From Phytophthora sp. 'mugwort' (lineage: Eukaryota; Oomycota; Peronosporomycetes; Peronosporales; Peronosporaceae): a DNA stretch of 64,000 bases. The DNA lies in assembly GCA_033558025.1 (NCBI GenBank), contig JAUCEF010000005.1:1-64000 (forward strand). Direction: 5' to 3'. Position numbers and translations under genes: made by a program. This document shows, piece by piece, positions 43,425-54,900 of this stretch. The notes under the pieces were generated by a model. The model was not told where the DNA came from. It did not search any database and saw only the letters and a list, made by a program, of their open reading frames with translations. The first letter of the stretch is position 1, and the number at the start of each line of letters is the position of its first letter.

Positions 43425-43753
43425 CCATGGGATAAGGTGTGCTGGCACCCACTACCGTTCTGCTAATACCGGTACTGTACTGCTGTATAGGGTAGGCACT
43501 ATTGTATTAAAATACAATAATGTGTATTCTTTATAATTATACTACTACATGTATGGTACTACAATAGTAGTGTAATTGTATTAGTATTGTTAGTACCTTT
43601 AACACGAAGTAAGAGACATATACATGTAGTACCGGGTCGAGCTAATACTTTTCTAGTTTACCATTAGTGGGATAAAAACTACCGAGGAGAGCTGCGCAGC
43701 AAGCGCGAGGCGTGCACGGCAGTGTTGCTCCGTCTAAATCGCTAATAAGCGTT
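43425..43753. other. Short intergenic region, AT-rich
   Basis: Between the MULE end and the kinase stop codon. It has stretches of ATTGTATT/AATACAAT palindrome (43500-43518) and repeated TAGTACTA-like words. No gene is seen; probably the 3' flank of the kinase gene. Confidence 0.5.
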
Positions 43754-46182
43754 TTATGGGGCAACATACAAGATACCCATATTCTTGAAGTCGCGCTTTT
43801 TCAGCGACTTCTTCACCAGCGGCAGGGCCTCTAGGATGGCCCCGAAGTCCGGTCGCCGAGCTGGGTCATGATGCCAGCAGTGCTCAATAAGCTCGCCAAT
43901 TTTTTGTGGCGTCTGGCGGGGCAGCGCGGGACGCATTTGCTGGCGAGCAACAGCGAACGCGGCTGCAGCAACAAAACAGTGAGACAAGTTGCGCATTTGC
44001 CGCAAAGTGCGATGGTAGCTCACCTTGAATAGGGGTCAAACCACGGAACGGTTGGTCCCTTGCCAACAGCTCCCAGAGCACAATCCCAAAACTGTAGACG
44101 TCGGCCTTGCTAGAGTATGGCTCATGACGAATAACCTCCGGCGCCATCCACCTGTACGTTCCTGTTTCAGCGGTCAGGTCGGAGGAGCTGCCGATCTCGA
44201 GCACACAACTCAGACCAAAGTCGGAGATCTTGGCAGTGCCATGCGAATCAATTAGCACGTTGCCGGATTTCAGGTCACGGTGCATAATGGAGCACAAGTG
44301 GAGATAGTTCATTCCCTGAAAATCGCAAATCATAAAAACGATTAGAAGAAGAAAAAATCCGACGTCATGGCATGAATATTCTTCGTACCATCGCCATTTC
44401 TGCCGCCAAACGGAAGAAGTCGATCGGTCCCCGACGGGCTCGGATCAGATCCGTCAATGTGCCGTTTTCCATGAACTCAAATACTGCAAACGAAGGTAAT
44501 CCAGTGTCAGAGAACCAGGTCATCCACACAGCAAACAATCCAGCAAGACTTACCCAAGCAGTAACGGGGCGGGTTGATGGCCGCTCCGAGGAACAACACA
44601 ATGTTCGGGTGGCGCAGTTTACTAACAACTGCCACCTCGCGATGGAACTCGTTTAATAACTCCTCACCGACTGCCTGGGTGTTTGTGGACGAGTCAATGA
44701 CCTTAGCAGCTACATGTGTGCCTCGCCACCAGGCGCTGTACGTACTACCGGAGCGACCACTGCCTACAGCCTTCTCCAGCCGCACCTCGTTAAGGTCCAA
44801 CTTCCATTCAGCCTTGATCTCGTTCTTGTCTACCATTTGCAACACGCCCAGTTTTTCAGCCAGGCTAACGTTTTCATTACCACCAGAGTCCTGAGAGCTA
44901 GTAGCGCTCGGACGCGTGTTCTCCTCCATGCTAAGCCTGCGTAGGTTCTGCTCGATGTGTGTGCGCAGCTCATCCTGGCGTTCATCGCTCATAAATGACC
45001 CCTTCACTACAAAGCGATCCAGCAGCGTGCCGTCCGCAGTGGTCATTACATCGGCGTCCAAAATATTGCCTTTCATCGTGGTCAGCGCGCGCGTTATGGC
45101 GTCCAGAATGTTTTCACGGTCCAATGACACCACTACCACTTCACATACGTTAGGGACAATCCTGCAAAAAAAACGCATACATTAGCTCCACATGCATCGT
45201 CCAGTTAGCCCCGTAGCGCAGTTGCACCATACTCTCCGTTGTCGTCCTTCTTGAGCTGCGCGTTGACAGCAATGGCCGTCGGGTCGCGCTGGTTCTGAGC
45301 AAGCAGGCGCATATGTAGTGGCACGTCGTCCGGGTTTACGGAAAGGGCGTATCTTGCTGGCAGACGACGGAAATGGGCTTGAACGGAGGCGAATACGGGT
45401 TCGTACAGGTGATTAAGCACCTTGCGCTGGCCATATGATCCGGAGGCCGAGACGTAAACATCGCCCACCATGTGCTTAACGACAGCGCGGCACATGTCAT
45501 TAACCACCGAGTCCTTCAGTCCTCGCTGCACGCCCAAGGCCGACGGCTTAGGCGCCACCGGAAAGTATCCCTTTTTCTCGAGATCGGCCAAGGCCTGGTA
45601 GCTTTGCGCCTTCTTAATACCTGTAACAGGCTCGCTGGGCCCGACGGAGCCGTAAGATCCGGACTGAGGCTTTGAAGCAGTGGATGCGGATGCTCCTGGC
45701 TGGACGGCATCGATAGCGGCAATCTTTTGCGATAGTAGGCGTGCGCGTGCATCCCCATCTTGCGGTGCCATGGGCGCGGCAGGCGGTACATTGGCGCGCA
45801 GAGGCAGGTTCTCGAGACGCTCGGCGATGCGCGGGAGCGAGTTGGGCGAACGGCCGTAGACGCCGAAGGGCGAGCGGCTGAGCACGTCCTCGCTGCTCAT
45901 GCTGTTGCTGCTGCTGAGTTCACCGGTTTCCAGACGCGCGAGATCGGCGCCCACGTGCGATCCAGTGCGCCACTCGCGGTACAGCAAGCGGGCGTCCGAT
46001 GGGGTGTGGACGGGGGGCGACGCCGAAACTTCAGCAGCCAGATCGTCGGCGCTATTCTTGCGACTGAGGGGGGTGGGGGCGGGTAGGGCTGGATGTGAGG
46101 TCGACGGTGGCTGCGGCTGGAGGATGCTGCTAGGCTTCGACTGCTGCTGCTGCTGCTGCTGGGCGTCTCCGCTAGCTTGCAT
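43754..46182 (-). CDS. ACT-domain Raf-like (TKL) protein kinase, five exons
   Basis: Exons 46182-45233, 45161-44554, 44483-44389, 44315-44024, 43962-43754; introns of 71, 70, 73 and 61 bp, all GT-AG (donors GTATGG, GTAAGT, GTACGA, GTGAGC). Phases 2, 1, 0, 1 sum to 718 codons including the stop, so the model closes. Residues 1-316 are low-complexity with a poly-Gln run, plus a conserved-looking block near 230-310. An ACT-like domain starts at about 318 ([20 protein letters not shown]). The kinase has the Gly loop GSGRSGS (450-456), Lys 470 in [12 protein letters not shown] (563-570), DFG (583-585), and [10 protein letters not shown]. HRDLKSxN marks the tyrosine-kinase-like group; ACT plus Raf-like kinase matches the plant STY family layout. 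All key residues are present, so it should be active. An in-frame ATG at 46311 would add 43 residues. Confidence 0.9.
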
Positions 46183-46988
46183 GTGGGGCGAGCGCGAGCT
46201 GCGGTTTTTCTCTCCTCTCTTGTAGTGACTCTGGTGGTTGCTGTGTCTGTGCGGTCTAACCCCTGTGCGCGGGTGACTAGGTCTGTGTATAGAACGGTTT
46301 TGCCCCAACATACAGCCAATAGCTGATTTTAGCCGCCGCCAAATCGTCGAGCTAAATCGTCGATTAGATGAAAAGTGAAAAGCCGCTGCAACGTGTTGAA
46401 CTTGGTACAACTGCAACACCGTTTGCAGCCCAGCATTTGTTTCACGCTCCACTGAAGGCTGCAATTTGCAGCGGCTCTGCGAAACTTTGTCACTGGGCTG
46501 CAGCTTATTGACTGAATGCGGGCGCGATCGAGGCTGCCCGTGTATTGAAGCAGTAAGTGGTGCGTGTAATTAAGGCAACGACGCGCGCAGATGGGTCGAT
46601 TGTTCGCCTACAGGTATCGGCGAGCCAAAAGTGTCTCGAGTGGGAACGATTGTAACCCTCTCAAGACGGTGTACTCCGGCCGACGGGTGAAGCGACGTTG
46701 GCCGATCAGTTATTGGCTAAGAGGATGATCGCGAAGTCCTGTCGAAAGATGGGTGAGGCGAGTCGCCTCAGGCAACACGAATCAGGCTCCACGTTAGCAT
46801 TTGGCTCGGACTCCGATCGTTGGAAACGATGCACCAGTTGCCGACGTTGAAGAACGGAGTTCGGAACTGGGTGTGTGTGGTGTTCGACTGGGCGGCGGGA
46901 CGGACGGCATGTATGTGGAGTACTAAGGAGTGGCTCGAAGAAGAACAAGGAAGCGTTGCTGCGAAGGGAGGGGCGTGGATAGGACTCC
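46183..46988. other. Kinase upstream region
   Basis: About 800 bases with no supported gene. The open frame continuing upstream of the kinase start to 46464 uses no good start codon and has weaker coding character. The kinase promoter is expected here; no motif was assigned. Confidence 0.45.
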
Positions 46989-47025
46989 TACCCGCGGCGC
47001 TCCTACGGTAGGAGCGCCGCGGGTA
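46989..47025. repeat. Palindrome at LTR start of element C
   Basis: TACCCGCGGCGCTCCTAC at 46989-47006 is the perfect reverse complement of 47008-47025, with one base between. The right arm is the start of the element C LTR, so the left arm is an inverted copy of the LTR head. Confidence 0.9.
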
Positions 47026-47211
47026 CGGAGAGTGTGCCGAAGGTAAGGAGGGTACACTGCTCGTCGGCGTGAAGAGAGAGATCAGTCGTGAAAAAGCCTT
47101 GGATCCAAGAAGTTGACTACTTTATTTCATTTGTTGGTATATTCTAACTCTCTACATGCGTTCTGCTTCCAAACATCTCGAGGCCGACCCACTCAAGGAC
47201 GACTCGCGACA
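47007..47211 (+). repeat. 5' LTR of element C
   Basis: Shares GTAGGAGCGCCGC, GAGTGTGCCGAAGG, CCTTGGATCCAA and GGTATATTCTAA in order with 49776-49954. The expected TG start reads GG here. It ends GACGACTCGCGACA, the same end as the element A LTRs, followed by CGTGGTGGAGCAGCAGGG as the primer-binding region. Confidence 0.75.
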
Positions 47212-47566
47212 ACGTGGTGGAGCAGCAGGGTAGTGTTTTCGGTGAAGCAGTGCGCCCTAAGAGTGACGGAAAGTAAAGCGTGAAGCCTCCTCTTCGATTG
47301 TTATAAGCGTACAGTTAACAAGGGTCCCGTACGTAGTCGGTCAAGCCAGGACCCGCGTTGAAGGCTGCCTCACACTCGAAGTTGGAGAGGAACCGTCCCA
47401 GGCAGGCTTAGAGAAGCACGGTCTCGGCGGAGCGTCGGCTAGGAACGATCGGAGTGAAGGAAACTGGGCGTCTAGAGACACGAGTGTGAGTATGGATCAG
47501 GCTGAAAGAGGCCAAGGTGGACGACTGATCCAAGGGCGGTGACGGTGAAGAGCTACGAGTGAAGAT

Positions 47567-49600
47567 ATGACGCGACTGTATGGTGATCGCGCAAACGAAG
47601 ACGAAGATGATGTTATGGCTCGCCGGAACGAGGCGGTCACGAGGAAGACGGATAAAGAGCCGAGCCCAGGCCACGGTGGTACGGTCGGAAGTGGAGCGAC
47701 TAGAGTCTGGCAGGCGTCGCCGGACCAGGCAAGGCCCAGAAGACCAAGCAGTAGGTGCCCTGAGGGACACAGGGACTGAGAGGTGTCTCAAAAGTAGCGT
47801 CGGCCGCACGAGTATAGTGTCGACTACGGCGGGACGCGAGGCGTTGCAAGGAGATGTAGTGAGGAACCTCTGGTCGACTGAGTGCGACGAGGTGAGCGAA
47901 TATGAGGACCCGCCCGAGGTTGAGCTAGAAGAGCAGAAGGAGGGGAGCTTGATGAAGAAGAAAGGATGAGGGCCGGTGGAACAGACCTTCCAAGGAGAAG
48001 CGAGCCGTCTTGCGGGAGATCGGCCGCGCGATCGTGACGTATTTGGTGTCGGTGATACTGAAGGCTACGCTGCCGACTACGAGGATGAGTATGATGATCC
48101 GTAGGGAGGGGGTGGGGGGGCAGTTTGACGGAGAATACACGGAAGCCTATGAACAGATATCGGTGGAAGTCTCCAAGAAGATACAGAGTGGGTTCATACC
48201 CCTCTACGCGGGTCCGAAAGCATGCATATTGGATCGTGCGTCGGTGGGTTGGGAGCGGTCAATGGAGCGTGAGTTTGGAGCAATGGCTGACCCTCGAGAC
48301 TGTAGGAGAAGCCAGGAGGCCGCGCTGCGACCAGGGAAAACGGTGCGGCCGAGTTGGGCTTCAGCACGAAGTCCGGCCCCGCGAAGCCTTCCTAGTGTCT
48401 CCATACAGTCACCTAGCGGGACTGTCCCGGTTCAAGCGTCTCGAAGAGTCATCCGTGTAGTTGGTCCATCTGATGCTGCGAGTGGGAGTGCTCCGCCTGT
48501 GATTTAAAGTCGGCAGCTGGAGTGAGGCGCAGCGCAAATGAAGAGTGCTCAACCGTCTGGGCAGAGAGCTTCCTCGATGACGGGAGGAGCTTGACCACGA
48601 GCATGGCTAATGGGGAGGACTGTTCCTCAACAACCTGAGCAAGGTTACAGAGGACAGGGAGTGGCACCTTCCGCCCGGCCAGCGAGATCGCTCGCTATGT
48701 CGAATCTAGTGTCGGTGCGGTCAAGGTGCTGCCCATGCTTGATTCGGACACGGCTACTATCGAGAATGCTCGAGACTTCTGGGAGGCATTTGCGTCTTAT
48801 AACGAAGGACCACCGGACCAGTCACGGCTATTGGTGTTCCGTCAGAAGTTGAAGGCCCGAGAAGCCGAACTGATGATGGGGGGGGGGAGATTCGATCATT
48901 AAGACGTTTCGTTCGCTGGAGTACCGCTTCACAACCATTTCCCAAGCCGCACCGCTGATGAGTTGTAGGAACGCATTGTGTGTGTACGCGGCGTGAGCGC
49001 GGTGAGTCTGTGGAAGAGCGGGGGCAGAGTGTCTTGGACCTCTGCGACGCTTTGGATTACCCGAATCCTCGCGTGAGATGCCAGCTTTTCCGCCGCGGTT
49101 TGAGGAACAAGTGGTTGTTGGCTACGCTCAATTTGAGTTCTGGGTGTGACATCCCCGAAGCGTGTGAATGGTAGATGCTCGAGGACATGCATCGCCCTAT
49201 CAAGAGGACGATGAATTGATTGACGAAGCTCCGCAAAAGCACAAGCCGTTCAGCACAGTCGGCGATTGACGAACTGGCTCAGCAGACGAGGTCGTTAGTG
49301 CAGCAGCGGCAATAATGGCAGCGGCAGGTGACTTCCAGTGGCGGTCGCCGCCCGATGTTGCTCCGACGGTTGCTGTCGTGCAGAACCAACCTCCAGATGT
49401 TAGAGAAGTGCAAGGGACCGGAAGACCGTTCAGAAGCATCAGTATGGCTCCCGATGATCGGACGCACGCCGGTTCAGTGTGTGCGGCCGGTGTGACACAA
49501 AGGTGTGCAGCCGTGCTAATTGCACGCGACAACGAATGACTGTCGTCGGTGTGGACAGTTGGGACACAATGTCGCTGATCATGAGGAATCCTACCGAGGA
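47567..49600 (+). pseudogene. Element C gag
   Basis: The 48010-48507 frame has QSGFIPLYAGPKACILDR and VGWERSMEREFGAM, close to the element A gag. In another frame, 48730-48890 reads ATIENARDFWEAFASYNEGP. The gag core then shows RRERGESVEERGQSVLDLCD and LDYPNPRVRCQLFRRGLRNK (48990-49130). A zinc knuckle lies at 49541-49582, CRRCGQLGHNVADH, in which the last Cys is His. Frames change several times, including across a run of G at 48880-48888, so this copy does not make a full gag. Confidence 0.7.
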
Positions 49601-49775
49601 AACGGTGTAGGCGGTAATCAAGGAGGTCGATTTCGCGGGGCTGCTATTTCTGTGAAGACGGTGGGCGCGGAGTCGCGGAGCGCCTACGTGGCCTGGTCTG
49701 CGAGAATTGACTAAAACGACTGGAGGATCCACCTCGGGCGAGCCGGTGCGCCCTATCACACAGCAATGGGGTGTC

Positions 49776-49954
49776 TGTAGGAGCGCCGCAGGTAGGGCGA
49801 GTGTGCCGAAGGAAAGGAGGGCACGCTGCCCGCCAGTGGGAAGAGAGAGAGATCAATCGTGAAGAAGCCTTGGATCCAACAAGTTGATTACATTTCTATC
49901 ATTTGCTGGTATATTCTAAATATCTGCAAGCGTTCTGCACCTCGAGGAACGACA
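49776..49954 (+). repeat. 3' LTR of element C
   Basis: Starts TGTAGGAGCGCCGC and ends near AACGACA. It aligns with the 5' LTR apart from a 3' part that is shorter by about 25 bases and diverges after CTCGAGG. Confidence 0.7.
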
Positions 49955-49992
49955 CACCCAAAAACGGCGCGGCGTCCTTGGGTGTGTAAGAA

Positions 49993-50025
49993 ATTGTGCG
50001 TGATCTCGGTGAGATCACGCACAAT
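49993..50025. repeat. 15-bp-arm perfect palindrome
   Basis: ATTGTGCGTGATCTC at 49993-50007 pairs perfectly with 50011-50025 around GGT. A second inverted pair, ACACACCCA (49952-49960) and TGGGTGTGT (49979-49987), sits right at the element C end. Confidence 0.9.
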
Positions 50026-51158
50026 CTCAATGTTTTTATGTCGTGTGCCGTGGAGCCTGGGGCCCTGCACAATGAGATTTATGTGACAGAAGCCTAGAAA
50101 GATACTGTCTGTCCATATAGAAACCCCTGCGATAATACCACCGGCGGACGTACTTCCTGTTATGATGATTAGACTGGGATGAAAATAAACTCATCATCGC
50201 GAATCAAATGCGGACCGGAATGTAGCTTCAAATGTTGGTTTGAGACAAATGAAAACCGCAAAGAAGAACATGTAAGGAACCAAAAGCTTCTAACCTAGCT
50301 CCCTTTTTCTCTATCCGATATGACTCTTTCGAATAGGATTCGTTTCTCCGTTGTTGAGATATTGAACGATGAAGAATGGATCCAGTGCCAGAGGTTATTG
50401 CATATTGAAAGCCGTTCAGTCAATCAGTTGCACTTTAGAGTACAACTCCTGAGGTGGTCCATTGTTTAGGATTCTGCTCGACCCTGTTCTGGCAGTCGAA
50501 CAGTGCGGACCCGTACAGTGAGTACAAGAAACAACACCCAGGCTTTACCTGCAGTAAATTGCCGGAGCACCTACTGCACGGGCACTGCTTGTTCAGCTAT
50601 GCGGTTCTGGTAGGCGAGGTAGTTCTCGGGGACCTAATTCCACAGGTGCTACTCTAAGCAAGGGGTAGGCTAATAGTGCCCTCTGACATCAAAACCACTC
50701 ATTATACAAGAGATATGTTTTCAATGACCTGAATCATGAACGTACCTCGGCACTATACTTCGTAGCGATTGACCATGGGCTTAAGCCCACTAAGAACAGT
50801 AATATTTGGAAAGATTATAGACTATTTCCCGCTACAAGCAGCCGCGATACGGGTATTAGGAGGCGAAGGGAGACAGAAGGAAGCGGGACAACGGAGCAGT
50901 GGACGCGATGCAGGCACAGGGGCTGGGATAAGCAGTGCAGCTCAAGAAGCGGACGTATTAGCGACGGCTGGACGGGCATAGGTACGTAGCGGGCTCGGGA
51001 GATGACGAGGACCCGTGTGCGAAGAGGCAACCCGTGGGTGAAGAGGCAACCCGTGGGTGAAGATCGCAAGACCACAGTGACTACGAAAAGCCGTTAAAGG
51101 CCAAGACGGACAAGAGCGCAGACGATGGCCGGCTGGGAAGTAGCCACAACAGTCGCTG
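50026..51158. other. Unassigned, with possible 3' internal retroelement sequence
   Basis: No supported gene. A plus-strand frame at 50454-50657 and another at 50769-50981 show no domain. The last 300 bases have the charged Arg/Gly/Gln character seen just upstream of other LTRs in the window. No clear polypurine tract precedes the LTR at 51159. Confidence 0.4.
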
Positions 51159-51504
51159 TGTAACAGGGTTACACGTACTCGAGGTACTAAGGTGTGTGGC
51201 ACACTTAGTGATGTGCACACACATTAACAGAAAGTAGTACTCATTACTGGAAAGATAACTAGAGTCAGTAGGGGCTTCACGGCCACTGTATTGCATTTAA
51301 CTAGGTTTCACTATGCTAGATAGTGATACTTATGCATATAGGACAAAGGCCGCTCTGCCGCGTGTAAGAGAATAAAGTCAGTTACATTTGGAAATGAAAA
51401 GTTAATTAGTTTTGTGAAGATCGTGGTTACTCTTGGAGTCCCTAGATTGCGATCTACGGGACTCACAATTGTTATCGATATAGAACGAAGGTCGCCGACC
51501 TTAA
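51159..51504 (+). repeat. 5' LTR of element B, left part
   Basis: Starts TGTAACAGGGTTACACG and matches 60656-61004 over its whole length at roughly 85 percent by eye. It breaks off exactly at TTAA (51501-51504), where PiggyBac sequence begins; the rest of the LTR resumes at 55661. Confidence 0.8.
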
Positions 51505-51547
51505 CCCCTTGGCCGCAGAGGGGTGACAAAGACAGGCTACTAAAATC

Positions 51548-51574
51548 CCTTATACCCTCCGGGAGGGTATAAGG
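51548..51574. repeat. Subterminal palindrome in PiggyBac
   Basis: CCTTATACCCTCC at 51548-51560 pairs perfectly with 51562-51574 around one base, 43 bases from the transposon end. Subterminal repeats often bind the transposase. Confidence 0.85.
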
Positions 51575-51982
51575 AATAGTACTCATTAAAGTATGCTATA
51601 GTTTAGCAAAGTAGTTAAATGTACCTTTTGAGTTACACTTGTTGCTAACCTCCTGGCGATAATTCCGCTAGAGCGTAGAGGCATGATCTGCTGGGAAAAA
51701 AATCCTCCAATGAACTCATCGCAACAGCTTTTATGCAATCCCGAGATTTAGAGAAACTTTCAGCTAGCGCATGTGTGGCCCACACAGTCACACATTCGTC
51801 AGGGGGGTTGAGCAAGGTGATCGAGAGACAAGAGAACGAAGTGCGGAGGAATGGGAGCATGCTCGAAGAAGGTGAAAGCAGACACTATGTCAGAGGTCAA
51901 TTGCGTGCATTCGATTAGGGCTTAGCTAAGCTACGATCGCGAGTGTGTGTTGTTGAAGGCGAAAACTCACCATTCTGCCAAA

Positions 51983-54900
51983 TCATGTGCCAGATTTGTG
52001 CGCATCCCCCCTCATTTCATCGTTCTTTGAGTGTCCTCTGACCTTGTTGCATAGCGTCACTACTCCTTTCTTGCCCTCGGAGCACTTCGGACAGTAGAAT
52101 GTCGACGTGCCACCCCACTTCTTACCTGCCGGCTTGTAGTGCGAGCATACTTTGCATTGGCGCTCCCGAAGTCTCTGTACACCGTTGTCCATTCTCGTAG
52201 CGGATGTCTGCACGAGCGTGTGGTCGCCTCGAACAGTGATAGTTTGCTCCGGCGCGGAATCTGCGGTTTCTGCACCCGACATTCCCGTGAAGCCCTTCTC
52301 AGTCTGGCTGATCAGCTGCTTGTGTAGGCGTGCGAGAAAGCTGTAATGATTGAGCCGTTTCTTCCGCTGTTTCTCCCATACTTGAGTGTGCACGATGTAT
52401 GCACTGACGATGGCCATATCTACGAGCCCAGGAAAGAGGCTCTTGTACTACTTCTGGAACCTTCGGGACAAAATATATCTTGTCAGCATAACAACCCGAT
52501 GCATAAGTTGACAAAGTCACTGTACGAACTTACCGTGTTGAAAGCTGCATCGAGCAGGATTGAAGTCTCAACTGATCATGGCAGGCAACATAACCCATGT
52601 ATCGCTGGTATTCGTCGACAATTCCAGGGCAAGGGACCGGATTCTGCTCACCAGTTTTCTCGCGTCGCAGCACAGTTGTCATGTCAGCACCAACTTGAGA
52701 AGCGAGGAAATAGACAGCCCTATTGTCGAGCTACCCCAACGCAACGAGCCCGGGATTGCTTTCAGCGACGCCATCTTGAATGTGCTTCTTGGCATGTCTG
52801 CGGGTCTCTTCTTGAGCGGAAACTTCACCTCTTTGCACCATCCTTTGCGATTCGTTTGAACGGTACCCACAAAGTTGAAACCCATTGTCCGTAGCTGTTG
52901 AGCGAGAGGGATGGAGGTGTAGAACCTGTCTGCTATTACCAGACGTCTTCCTTCGTACGGAAGCCCTCGAAACATGCACGCAATATTTCGGATCACAGCC
53001 ACTCTTCGTGTCCATCGATTGTGAGCCCTCCTTGTCTCTCTTACGCCCCACATCCAGCTTCACCCTAGCATGCATCCATATTCACTGTGTCAGCAGTACC
53101 TTTTGCAGTAGCCGGAGGTTGCGCAACAAGTCATCACGCACTTGGAACCCCACTTATGGGGCTTGTTTTCCTGTACATCCGAGTGGGGTTCCGTCAGTTG
53201 TGGGAAGGCAGCATACCCTCGTCAATTGCCACGCGAGATTCAAGCACATAGCCTTCCTTGAACGTCTTCTCCAGAACTGCTAGCACCGGTCTGATCTTCC
53301 ACGCACGGTCTTTAATAGCGCCAGCATCTTCATTGTCCGAAAAGTGAAGGAATCTCGTGATATTGCGGAAGCGATCTTGGGACATTATTCTGCCAAACCT
53401 GCCCGCAGGGATGACACCATCTTCGTCCGTGTTCCAGTGCATCTCCAAGCTCTTGCGTGGATGTAACGCATGCGCTAACATCAACCTTACCCATTGTACG
53501 ATCTCATGGGGCAAATCTTCATTTTTTCCAACTTCCCGCGCAACTTTGCTCTACTCTTCTGGGGTCGATGTGTCACCTCACTCTCCTTCGCGATAGCTTC
53601 TCCTGCCGTGATTCCAATGTCTGCTTCCAGTAGCGATTGGACTCGCTAGCGACGTGCCGCCAGAAGCTTTTGGGCAGGAAGTAAAAGAAGAGGTTGATCG
53701 GCGACTTCGCCGCAGCCTGGATGTCTTGAGAAGGCCCACAGTATCCTTCGTGCATCCTGTCCACATCACCGTTGTTGATCAGCACTGGTGTCGCATTGTC
53801 AGGAAGAAGGTTCCATCCGCTGGTTGTCATGTCCGCTAGCTGATTCGAGTCATAGATCAGACGAACTTGTCAGCATAACAATAGTTTAGTAGCCCGATCA
53901 TGACATCACAGTGCCTCCGTACTATGACGTACCTTGAACGCGCATATGAAGAAGCTCAACTTCAACCGGGGTCATCAAGTCAGTAACACGAGTGACTTCG
54001 TATACGTCCTCGATTGTGCTGTCACTATCGCTGGTGGTGTCCGATGCAAGTGGACCTCCTTCTGCGGCTTGAACAGAGTCATCTGTCCCCTCTCCATCAG
54101 AACCCAGGTACTCTTCATCAGATCCAAGAACCAAATTGTGGTCCGTCGGCTCCAATTGCGTGAAATCAGCAGCACGAAACCGGGATCCTGATTCGAGAGG
54201 ATGTACGATCTCTCTGGCGATCTCGTTTTCACTCGTATTACCGTCTTCTGCCTCGCTGTCGGATCCTTGTTCACGTTCGCTGTTGTCTTCGTAGGCACTG
54301 TCATCCGAGGCATTGCGGCTTGCTTCTCTATCAGCGTCAAGTCACTCGGGTGTACTCACCTGCATTTCCACGTCTGCATTATCTACAAAGCACGCACCGT
54401 CAACCAAACACCCCACTGTCAACATAGCAATGCCAATTTATACCTGTCGTGTCAGCATTTCTCGACGTATTCTTGTCAGCAGACACCATTTCACCAGTGT
54501 CAGCATTGGTCGGCGCGTCCGCGTCAGCATTTCGTATAGCGTCCGTGTCAGCGTTGGCTACAACATGGACAGTTCGAGTCAATATAAGTGCCATGTCAGC
54601 ATAATACGCACGTACTATACCGTTCGCGTCAGCATCCTCTGCTCGCACGATGCTTCGTGTGCCAGGACAATCGGAGGCGCTACAGGACGTCTTTCGGAGC
54701 TTGCATATACACTGTTAGCTTGAGTTTCCCCCATATCGCCTGAAAGATTGCCCACCTTGTACATTATCGGATCTCCATACGTTAGCGAACGAAGAGAGCT
54801 CATGACGCCGATCTGCTGCATCCTGCGAGTTGCTTCTTCGTAGTTTTCTTCGGTTTGGCTGGTATTTCCGTTGCAGCCTGAGCACTGCGTGCTTTCGGTC

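Larger units (their letters stand above)
47007..49954 (+). mobile_element. Element C, gag-only LTR retrotransposon
   Basis: Two direct LTRs (47007-47211 and 49776-49954) enclose about 2.56 kb that encode gag pieces and no protease, RT, RNase H or integrase. Gag-only LTR elements (TR-GAG type) are known in plants and move with enzymes from relatives. Gag similarity to element A suggests A-type elements as the helper. Confidence 0.7.

Noticed and set aside
45760..46225. Plus-strand ORFs opposite the kinase N-terminus.
   Set aside because: Antisense shadows of a low-complexity, GC-rich exon.
46183..46464. A 94-residue N-terminal extension of the kinase.
   Set aside because: The frame opens with TTG. 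The ATG at 46311 is possible but the added sequence has no conserved look; 46182 was preferred.
51159..51637. An LTR with TGTAAC...GTTACA ends ending at 51637.
   Set aside because: The other copies show that the LTR is interrupted at TTAA (51501-51504) by PiggyBac and resumes at 55661. The GTTACA at 51632 is coincidence within the transposon.
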